A stretch of DNA of 64,000 bases from Micromonospora ureilytica. Its GTDB lineage: Bacteria > Actinomycetota > Actinomycetes > Mycobacteriales > Micromonosporaceae. Below the pieces are notes generated by a model. The model was not told where the DNA came from. It did not search any database and was given only the letters and a program-made list of their open reading frames with translations. Made by a program: the position numbers and the translations under genes. Every line of letters starts with the position of its first letter. The stretch's first letter is position 1. The stretch covers positions 6,014,001 to 6,078,000 of the forward strand of contig NZ_JADOTX010000001.1 in assembly GCF_015751765.1 (NCBI RefSeq), read 5' to 3'. Shown piece by piece: positions 16,957-25,450 of the stretch.

Positions 16957-17082
16957 TGCGGGAGGGCATTTCGCCGAAGACTTTTGAAGTTCTTGCGACC
17001 CAACGCCGGAGGCGTTGTGCGAGTGTCCCTCCCGACCACGTTCGATCGGGCCAGCGATTAATCGCTGGCCCGATCGCTTTTC
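16957..17082 (+). ncRNA. Candidate small RNA or terminated leader
   Basis: From the predicted start to the terminator there are about 125 bases. A closing helix pairs GGGAGGG (about 16970) with CCCTCCC (about 17027). It encloses an imperfect AAGACTT/AAGTTCTT hairpin and a perfect CAACGCC-GGA-GGCGTTG hairpin. A perfect terminator follows. No open reading frame of note. It could be an independent small RNA, or a riboswitch-like leader controlling read-through into the acetyltransferase gene 20 bases later. I do not recognise the family. Confidence 0.6.
17043..17082 (+). terminator. Perfect intrinsic terminator with T-tract
   Basis: A 34-base perfect palindrome (arms begin CGATCGGGCCAGCGA, tiny loop) followed by CTTTTC. 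This is the only classical hairpin plus T-run in the window. Confidence 0.85.
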
Positions 17083-17102
17083 CCGGGTGCACGCTCAGCG
17101 GC

Positions 17103-18122
17103 ATGAGCATCACGATCGCGTCGTTCGACGGCGCCGACCACGCTTCGGTCGACGAGGCGTACCGGATCGGATCGGCCGTCAACGACGTCGATCTGCCGGA
17201 CTTCCCGCCCTTCTGCCGGCGTCGCTTCGACGCGCTGTTCCACACGCCGATGCCCGGCACCCGGTCGCTCTGGGCGCTGGCCCGACTGGACGGCGTGCCG
17301 GCCGGCTACCTCCAACTGGACCTGCCGCAGCTCGACAACCCCGACAACGCCACCGCCGAGCTGCTGGTGCATCCGGACCTGCGGCGCCGGGGAATCGGCC
17401 GGGCCCTGCACGAGTACGGGGTGCGCCTGCTCCGCGAGCACGGCCGCAAGCGGGTCGTGGCGATGGCCGTCTCCGCGCTGCCCGGCGGGCCGGCCAGAAG
17501 TGCGGCGGGCGACGCGTTCGCCGCCGCGACCGGAGCCCAACCCGCCCTCGCCGAGGTGCGTCGCCGGCTCGACGTCGACAAGATCGACCGGGTCGCGCTG
17601 CGGGCGGCGCTCGCCGAGGCCCGCCCGCGAGCCGAGGGTTATCAGTCGGTCTGCTGGCAGGGGACGACCCCACCGGAGTACGTCACCGACATCGCCTACC
17701 TCGACGGCCGGCTGCTGATGGACGCGCCCATGGGCGACGTGCAGTGGGAGCCGGAGCAGGTGGACGCCGAGCGCATCCGGGGCAACGAACGGGCGTTGGA
17801 TGCCCGAGGTCGGCGGCGCTACCACCTCGGGATGCGGCACGAGGCGTCCGGTCGGCTGGTCGCCTGGACGCTGCTGGACGTGGGCGCCGCCGCCGACTGG
17901 CACGCGTACCAGCAGATCACCATCGTCGACCCGGCCCACCGTGGCCACCGGCTCGGCCTCATCGCCAAGGCCGAGAACCTGCACCACCTGCTCACCCACG
18001 AGCCGGCGATACAGGTGATCGACACCTGGAACGCCGCCAGCAACAGCCACATGGTGGCGATCAACGAACAGCTCGGCTTCCGCCCGGTGGACTCCTGGAC
18101 CGACTGGCAGCTCACCCTCTGA
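17103..18122 (+). CDS. Tandem GNAT acetyltransferase
   Basis: 339 residues, two GNAT folds. The first carries the acetyl-CoA loop LLVHPDLRRRGIGRALHE at about 80-98; the second has VDPAHRGHRLGLIAKAENLH at about 275-295. Tandem-GNAT proteins acetylate small molecules such as amino sugars or thiols; the substrate is unknown. The start lies only 20 bases after the strong terminator, so expression may depend on read-through. No good ribosome binding site was seen for this ATG. Confidence 0.8.
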   Translation: MSITIASFDGADHASVDEAYRIGSAVNDVDLPDFPPFCRRRFDALFHTPMPGTRSLWALARLDGVPAGYLQLDLPQLDNPDNATAELLVHPDLRRRGIGRALHEYGVRLLREHGRKRVVAMAVSALPGGPARSAAGDAFAAATGAQPALAEVRRRLDVDKIDRVALRAALAEARPRAEGYQSVCWQGTTPPEYVTDIAYLDGRLLMDAPMGDVQWEPEQVDAERIRGNERALDARGRRRYHLGMRHEASGRLVAWTLLDVGAAADWHAYQQITIVDPAHRGHRLGLIAKAENLHHLLTHEPAIQVIDTWNAASNSHMVAINEQLGFRPVDSWTDWQLTL

Positions 18123-18172
18123 CAGGTATCGGCGCTACTGCTCGCGGTGGGTCCTCAGGCATGATTGCGGGC

Positions 18173-19846
18173 ATGACGGAGACCCCGCATCCCCTGTACG
18201 ACAGGCACGCCGACACCCTCAACCGTGCGCTGACCGCGATCACGGAGCGGGGCTACTGGTCCGCCTACCCCGAATCCCCCAGCCCCCGGGTGTACGGCGA
18301 GACCGCCGCCGCCGACGGTAAGGCCGCCTTCGAGGCGTACCTCGGTGGTGACTTTCCGCTCGACCAGCCCGGCGCGGGCGCACGGGTCGCCACCGAGACG
18401 AGCCCGTTCGGGGTGGAGTTGGCGGTGCGGTACCCGCATGCCGGCCCCGGCGAGCTGGTCGACGCCGCCTCCGCGGCGCTGCCGGCCTGGCGCGACGCCG
18501 GCCCGCAGGCCCGGGTGGGCGTCTGCCTGGAGATCCTCGACCGGCTGCACAAGCACATCTTCGAGCTGGCCAATGCTGTGCAGTTCACCAGCGGGCAGGC
18601 GTTCGTGATGGCCTTCCAGGCCGGCGGCGCACACGCGTTGGACCGGGCGTTGGAAGCGCTGGCGTACGCGTACGCCGAGATGACCCGGCACCCGGGCACG
18701 GCAGGCTGGGAGAAGGCCGCCGGCAAGGGTGACCCGCTGCGGATGACCAAGACGTTCCACGTGGTGCCGCGCGGGGTGGCGCTGGTGATCGGCTGCAACA
18801 CCTTCCCGACCTGGAATTCGTACCCCGGGCTGTTCGCCTCGCTGGTCACCGGCAACCCGGTGATCGTCAAGCCGCACCCGCGCGCGGTGCTGCCGCTGGC
18901 CATCACCGTGAAGTACGCCCGGGAGGTGCTCGCCGAGGCCGGGTTCGACAGGAACCTGATCATGCTGGCGGCCGAGGCGCCCGGTGAGAAGCTCGCCAGC
19001 GACCTGGCCCTGCACCGCTCCATCCGGATCGTCGACTTCACCGGCTCCACCGAGTACGGCGACTGGCTGGAGACCCACGCTCGGCAGGCGTCGGTCTACA
19101 CCGAGAAGGCCGGCCTCAACACGGTCGTCATCGACTCCACCGACGACTTCGCCGGCATGTGCCGCAACCTCGGTTTCACGCTGACCCTCTACAGCGGGCA
19201 GATGTGCACCACCTCGCAGAACATCCTCATCCCCGCCGGGGGCATCGAGACCGACCAGGGGCACAAGAGCTTCGACGAGGTGGCCGGCGGGATCGCCGCC
19301 GCCGTCGGCAAGCTCACCGCCGACCCGGCCCGAGGTGTGGAGCTGACCGGCGCCATCGTCAACGACGGGGTGCTGGAACGGCTGGCCGAGGTGACCAAGG
19401 TCGGCGAGCCGGTGCTGGAGTCGCGGGCCGTGGCCCACCCGTCGTACGCCGACGCGGTGGTGCGTACCCCGACGATCGTGAAGCTGACCGCGGACGACGC
19501 GGAGACGTACGGCCGGGAGTGGTTCGGGCCGATCTCGTTCGCCATCGCTACCGACTCCACCGCGCACAGCCTCGAGCTGCTGCGCCGGACGGTCGGCGAG
19601 AAGGGCGCGCTCACCGCCGGGGTCTACTCGACCGACGAGGCGGTGCTGGACGCGACCGAGGCGGTCGCGGTAGAGGTCGGGGTGCACCTGTCCTGCAACC
19701 TCACCGGCGGTGTCTTCGTCAACCAGTCGGCGGCGTTCTCCGACTTCCACGGCAGCGGAGCCAACGCGGCGGCGAACTCGGCGTTGACCGATGGGGCTTA
19801 CGTTTCGAACCGCTTCCGGATTGTGCAGTCTCGGCGGCACGTCTGA
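18173..19846 (+). CDS. paaN: Phenylacetic acid degradation protein PaaN (aldehyde dehydrogenase family)
   Basis: 557 residues, aldehyde dehydrogenase superfamily: cofactor-binding VIGCNTFPTWNS and IRIVDFTGSTEYGDW, active-site Cys345 in SGQMCTTSQN, and the C-terminal GSGANAAANSALTDG. PaaN-type proteins oxidise an aldehyde intermediate of phenylacetyl-CoA breakdown. No other paa gene is nearby, so it may serve a different aldehyde. ATG at 18173 is chosen because CATGAT lies seven bases upstream (possible leaderless start); an ATG at 18161 is in frame. A large inverted repeat follows the stop. Confidence 0.85.
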   Translation: MTETPHPLYDRHADTLNRALTAITERGYWSAYPESPSPRVYGETAAADGKAAFEAYLGGDFPLDQPGAGARVATETSPFGVELAVRYPHAGPGELVDAASAALPAWRDAGPQARVGVCLEILDRLHKHIFELANAVQFTSGQAFVMAFQAGGAHALDRALEALAYAYAEMTRHPGTAGWEKAAGKGDPLRMTKTFHVVPRGVALVIGCNTFPTWNSYPGLFASLVTGNPVIVKPHPRAVLPLAITVKYAREVLAEAGFDRNLIMLAAEAPGEKLASDLALHRSIRIVDFTGSTEYGDWLETHARQASVYTEKAGLNTVVIDSTDDFAGMCRNLGFTLTLYSGQMCTTSQNILIPAGGIETDQGHKSFDEVAGGIAAAVGKLTADPARGVELTGAIVNDGVLERLAEVTKVGEPVLESRAVAHPSYADAVVRTPTIVKLTADDAETYGREWFGPISFAIATDSTAHSLELLRRTVGEKGALTAGVYSTDEAVLDATEAVAVEVGVHLSCNLTGGVFVNQSAAFSDFHGSGANAAANSALTDGAYVSNRFRIVQSRRHV

Positions 19847-19863
19847 TCTTTGGTTGCGGTTGG

Positions 19864-19939
19864 GGGTTTCCGGGGCAGCCCGACCCGCTCCGGGCGGTCT
19901 GGCTTGATCCCTGCGCGGGTCGGGCTGCCCCGGAAACCC
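19864..19939. terminator. 24-base perfect inverted repeat between convergent genes
   Basis: Arms 19864-19887 and 19916-19939 match perfectly (24 of 24), beginning GGGTTTCCGGGGCAGC, with a 28-base loop. Placed between the convergent paaN and GNAT genes it should stop transcription from both sides. Confidence 0.75.
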
Positions 19940-19954
19940 TTCGTGGGCACGGCT

Positions 19955-20485
19955 CTAGGCGGTTCTGCGCATCTGTAGCTCGTTCAGGGCTGGGATGGTC
20001 GGGTGGGGGACCCGTACGCCGGTGTCCTCGAAGCCCAGGCGCTGGTAGGCGCGGTAGGCGCTGTCATTGCCGACCACCACCTCCAGCAGCAGCTCCGGTC
20101 GGCCGCAGGCTCGCGACCAGGCGGCCACCCCGTCGATCAGCTCGCCGACCAGGCCACTGCCGCGCCAGGTGGGCGTGACGTACACGGCGTAGATCACGGT
20201 CAGCCCGGGTTCGTTCGGGGCGGTCGTGCCACCGGCGTGCCCGACAAGCCGGCCGCCCGGGTCCGCGATGAACTGCGCGTTTGTGGAACCGGCCGAGGTG
20301 TACGCGACCCGGGCGGCGAACTCGTTGTGCGGTCGGGCCGCCGCGTCCGCCAGGGTCTCCAGGAAGGCCAACGGCGCGTCGGCCAGCATCTCCAGGCGCA
20401 GCGCCCGCATCCGGGCGGCGTCCTCCGGCCGGACCCGGCGGATCTCGGCGAGCCGCAGGGCCGGCGAGCCCAGTTCGGTGGTCAT
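19955..20485 (-). CDS. GNAT family N-acetyltransferase
   Basis: 176 residues, single GNAT fold. IYAVYVTPTWRGSGLVGELID (about 110-130) is the acetyl-CoA site; AYRAYQRLGFEDTG is the usual C-terminal motif. EPE DAARMRALRLEMLADAPLAF at the N-terminus is typical of one common actinobacterial subgroup. Substrate unknown. The 3' end faces paaN across a strong bidirectional hairpin. Confidence 0.85.
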   Translation of the reverse strand: MTTELGSPALRLAEIRRVRPEDAARMRALRLEMLADAPLAFLETLADAAARPHNEFAARVAYTSAGSTNAQFIADPGGRLVGHAGGTTAPNEPGLTVIYAVYVTPTWRGSGLVGELIDGVAAWSRACGRPELLLEVVVGNDSAYRAYQRLGFEDTGVRVPHPTIPALNELQMRRTA

Positions 20486-20696
20486 GTCCGCATGCCTACC
20501 ACAGGGAATGGACACAATTGGGCACCCCCGACGTGTGTCCGATTTGTGGCCGTGCGCGGCCGTCACTCCTCGTGTAGCGTGCGATTTCGGTCACCACTTC
20601 AATGGCGGTCATCGATCGCTGAGTCGGTGGTCCGGGGGCGCTCGGCCGTGCCGCGCGCCTGGTCAGGCACGCCGCGCAGAGTGAGGGAAGTGCACC

Positions 20697-20900
20697 GTGG
20701 CACAGGGCTCCGTGAAGTGGTTCAACGCCGAGAAGGGCTACGGCTTCATTGCCGTCGACGGCGGTCAGGACGTGTTCGTCCACTTCTCCGCGATCGAAAT
20801 GGACGGTTACAAGGCGCTGGACGACGGTCAGCGGGTCGAGTTCGAGATCGCCCAGGGCCAGAAGGGTCCGCAGGCAGAGCACGTGCGCGTCATCGGCTGA
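20697..20900 (+). CDS. Cold-shock protein, CspA family
   Basis: 67 residues. Contains both RNA-binding motifs, KGYGFI and VFVHFS. These proteins bind single-stranded RNA and DNA and act as RNA chaperones. The GTG start has GAGGGAAG upstream. The 211-base gap before it may contain a leader of about 100 bases, since TAGCGT at about 20576 could be a -10 element. It lies close to groEL, a pairing of stress genes also known from other actinomycetes. Confidence 0.95.
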   Translation: MAQGSVKWFNAEKGYGFIAVDGGQDVFVHFSAIEMDGYKALDDGQRVEFEIAQGQKGPQAEHVRVIG

Positions 20901-20995
20901 TCTTCCTGGCCGATTGGCCGCGTGAGTCGGGGCTGCGGTAGGGGCGTGCACCCGGGAAGATCGTGAACCGTTCCAGCCGATGCCGAGGAGCGTTC

Positions 20996-22168
20996 ATGAC
21001 CGACCAGCCGCCCCCGCCCACTCCGTCCTCCGGGTCGGGGGAGCCGGACCCCTCCGACCCGTCCTCGCCCGCAGGCGCCCCCGGCCCCTCCGGCCCGCCG
21101 CCCGGCTGGGGGCCGGGCATGCCCCCGGCCGGCCCACCCTCCGGCCACGCCGGCCCGCCGCCCGGCTGGGATCCCGCGCAGGGGGTCTGGGGTGCGGCCC
21201 CGCCGCCGCAGGGCTGGGCGTTCCCGCCCACCGAGGGCTACCCGCCCGGGTCGGGTCCCTACGGCGGACAGCCGTGGTATCCGGGGCCGCCGGTCGGCTG
21301 GTACCCGCCGGGTTACGGGTTCGACCCGAACGACGCCCTGGTCACGCCGCCCGGCGCGGGCCTCGGCGGTTGGTTCAACAGGTGCGCGGGAGCGCTGCGC
21401 CGAGGCTGGCGGCAGTTGGTGCCGATCATGCTGCTCACCCAGGTGCTGCCGGCGGCGGTGCTCTCGGTGCTCTCCCTCGGGCTTGACCCGTCGGCGAACT
21501 GGGCCCCCCAGGCCGGATCGAGCGCGAGCCCGGTGCTGCCTGACAATTTCGCCGCCGATCTGCTGAGCCTCCTGGTCGTGTTGATTGGTGGCAGCCTGTT
21601 GGTCGGGTTGGTACAGAGCGTCGGGTGGGGCGCCGGCACCTGGGTGATCACCCAACAGGCGGCCGGTCAGCCGGCCAGCCTGGAGTCGGCGCTGCGCTAC
21701 GGCCTGCGGCGGGCCCTCGGGCTGTGGGGCTGGACGCTGCTGGTCAGCCTGCTGATCGGCGTCGGCTTCTGCTTCTGCGTGCTGCCGGGCATCTACCTGG
21801 GCTTCGCGCTGAGCATGGCCGGCCCGGTCTACCTCTTCGAACGCCACAATCCGATCGGTCGGTCGTTCCGGATGTTCCACGACCGCCTCGGCCTGCTGCT
21901 CGGTCGGGTGGCCCTGGTGGTCCTGGCGGTTTTCGTCGGCACAGCGATCCCCGGTGTTCTGGAAGGGCTGGGCACCTCGCCGTTCGGAACGGACCCGTTC
22001 GCCTCGGCGGGTACCGCCGCCGGAGTGGTGGTGGTGATCGGCATCACCGCCGTGCTGGCCCTGCCTGCCCACCTCGCCCAGATGATCGGTCTGCTGGTGA
22101 CGTACGCGGAGCAGCGCGCCCATGAGGCACCGGTGAACACCGCAGGGCTGGCCGCGGAACTCGGCTGA
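20996..22168 (+). CDS. Membrane protein with Pro/Gly-rich N-terminus
   Basis: 390 residues. The first 120 or so residues are a disordered Pro/Gly/Trp tract with repeats of PPPGWGPG and PPPGWDP type. About six membrane helices follow from 135 onward (PIMLLTQVLPAAVLSVLSL, LLSLLVVLIGGSLLVGLVQ, WTLLVSLLIGVGFCFCVLPGIYL). A strong GAGGAG ribosome binding site precedes the ATG. Function unknown; the C-terminal part resembles membrane domains seen beside glycerophosphodiester phosphodiesterases. CIRCE elements begin 15 bases after its stop. Confidence 0.8.
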   Translation: MTDQPPPPTPSSGSGEPDPSDPSSPAGAPGPSGPPPGWGPGMPPAGPPSGHAGPPPGWDPAQGVWGAAPPPQGWAFPPTEGYPPGSGPYGGQPWYPGPPVGWYPPGYGFDPNDALVTPPGAGLGGWFNRCAGALRRGWRQLVPIMLLTQVLPAAVLSVLSLGLDPSANWAPQAGSSASPVLPDNFAADLLSLLVVLIGGSLLVGLVQSVGWGAGTWVITQQAAGQPASLESALRYGLRRALGLWGWTLLVSLLIGVGFCFCVLPGIYLGFALSMAGPVYLFERHNPIGRSFRMFHDRLGLLLGRVALVVLAVFVGTAIPGVLEGLGTSPFGTDPFASAGTAAGVVVVIGITAVLALPAHLAQMIGLLVTYAEQRAHEAPVNTAGLAAELG

Positions 22169-22182
22169 GCGGCGGCATCGTG

Positions 22183-22209
22183 CTTGCACTCGGCAGGGGA
22201 GAGTGCTAA
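22183..22209 (+). promoter_or_regulatory. CIRCE element 1 (HrcA operator)
   Basis: CTTGCACTC-N9-GAGTGCTAA. The right arm is perfect consensus, the left matches seven of nine. Confidence 0.85.
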
Positions 22210-24060
<1,851 letters not shown>

Positions 24061-24077
24061 GTCCAGTTCCGACACAC

Positions 24078-24115
24078 CGAACGGGGCGGGCCGCTGACGC
24101 GGTCCGCCCCGTTCG
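24078..24115. terminator. groEL terminator, bidirectional
   Basis: Arms beginning CGAACGGGGCGG pair with CCGCCCCGTTCG around a small loop, 18 bases after the stop and just before the convergent gene's stop. Confidence 0.75.
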
Positions 24116-24118
24116 TCG

Positions 24119-24367
24119 TCAGGTCGGCAGTGGGCGCTGGTTGCGCCGCTTGTGCGCCCGGTTGTATGGCGGAAGCAGTTGGATCGGCGCGTCCACCATC
24201 TCCTGCGGCTCCTCGGCCACCGACGACTCGCCGTCGGTGGTCATCTCGGCGAGTTGTTCGGCGTCGCCGTAGTCGAGCCTGTCGAACGGCAGTTGGCCCG
24301 GGAGTTCGCCGACCGGTTTCCAGGTGATCGGCGGGCCGTCCTCGGTCTGGTTGTCATCCGTGGTCAT
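24119..24367 (-). CDS. Small acidic hypothetical protein
   Basis: 82 residues, acidic N-terminal two-thirds, basic end (YNRAHKRRNQR). No domain recognised. ATG at 24367 is preceded by GGAGG at good spacing, which supports it as a real gene. Converges on groEL across the terminator. Confidence 0.72.
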   Translation of the reverse strand: MTTDDNQTEDGPPITWKPVGELPGQLPFDRLDYGDAEQLAEMTTDGESSVAEEPQEMVDAPIQLLPPYNRAHKRRNQRPLPT

Positions 24368-24445
24368 GGCTGCCTCCTCTACCGAAACCGTAGGGGGCGT
24401 CGATGGCCGGTGCGGGCGAATGGATCTATGTCCTGTTTGCCCCGG

Positions 24446-25381
24446 TTATGCCCTCGATAGGGTTCGCCGGTACAGGAAGAAGACCCGCTCGATCCACGCA
24501 CCCGCGCTGCCCGAATAGAACGGCACCGGCCCCACCCAGCCGATCTGTGCCCGGTCCAGCCCCGCCGCCCGCTGGTCGCGCAGGCAGCGCCGCAACAGCA
24601 CCCCGCCGATGCCCGACCCCTCCGCGGCAGGCGCGGTGCCCATCGGCCCGAACCAACTCGGCCGGGACGACCCGTACGCGGCGAAGCCGAGCACCTCACC
24701 GTTCCGCTCCGCCAGGTGGCAGCCGGCGTCGGCGCGCCCCACCGACCCGGCCAACTCGCCGTCCCACGTGCCGCCGAACGTGGACCGGGCGAACGCCGTC
24801 AGCGCCGGCAGGTCCGCCGGCTCCGCCCGGCGTACGGTGACGCCCTGGTCGGCCAGCCGCCGCTCCGCCGCCTCGGTGGACCGCAGTGCCGGCGACCCGT
24901 CGTACGACAGGTCCGCGGTCATGTTCCAGGCGGTCCGGTCCTGCTGGTAGCCGAGCGCGAGGGCGGCGCAGACCGCCGGCGTGTAGCGGACGTCGATGCC
25001 CGGCCACGCGTAGTACGGCGGATTCCCGGCCAGCAGCACCTCGGTCGCCCCGCGCTCGGCGAGCACCCGCTCGGCCCGCTGGAGCAGCGCCCGGCCGACG
25101 CCCCGACGCCGCTGATCCGCGAGGACCGCCACCAGGTCCACGTGCCCGATCCCCGGCTCGGTCGACGACACCGAGCAGATCAGCACCCCGACCAGGTCCG
25201 CACCCCGGTACGCGCCCAGCCCGACCACGGACCGGTCGGCGGTGGCCCGGGGCCAGAGCACGTCCACGATGGAAGCCGCCTCGGCGGCGTCCTCGGGCAG
25301 GTCGAGAGCCTGCTGGCAGAGCTGTACGACGCTGGGGACCAGGTCGGCGGTCAGCTCGGTGACGGTGATCTCGGCGTCCAT
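24446..25381 (-). CDS. Tandem GNAT acetyltransferase
   Basis: 311 residues. N-terminal GNAT domain with VAVLADQRRRGVGRALLQRAE (about 85-105) and NPPYYAWPGID; C-terminal GNAT domain with GTAPAAEGSGIGGVLLRRCL (about 250-270). Such proteins transfer acyl groups to small molecules; the target is unknown. TAGGGT eight bases before the ATG suggests a leaderless start. Confidence 0.83.
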   Translation of the reverse strand: MDAEITVTELTADLVPSVVQLCQQALDLPEDAAEAASIVDVLWPRATADRSVVGLGAYRGADLVGVLICSVSSTEPGIGHVDLVAVLADQRRRGVGRALLQRAERVLAERGATEVLLAGNPPYYAWPGIDVRYTPAVCAALALGYQQDRTAWNMTADLSYDGSPALRSTEAAERRLADQGVTVRRAEPADLPALTAFARSTFGGTWDGELAGSVGRADAGCHLAERNGEVLGFAAYGSSRPSWFGPMGTAPAAEGSGIGGVLLRRCLRDQRAAGLDRAQIGWVGPVPFYSGSAGAWIERVFFLYRRTLSRA

Positions 25382-25389
25382 GGTCGCCG

Positions 25390-25395
25390 ACCCTA
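25390..25395 (-). promoter_or_regulatory. -10 element TAGGGT, leaderless promoter
   Basis: Eight bases before the ATG of the acetyltransferase at 25381. Confidence 0.4.
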
Positions 25396-25450
25396 GATCA
25401 CCGGGTGGCGAGCCGCACCCCCGGCTCAGCGCTTCAGGAAGGAAACCTTC

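Noticed and set aside
16957..17082. Structured region after thrC considered as 6C RNA, 6S RNA or tRNA-like
   Set aside because: No C-run hairpin loops, no 6S-like central bubble and no tRNA consensus; left as an unassigned candidate.
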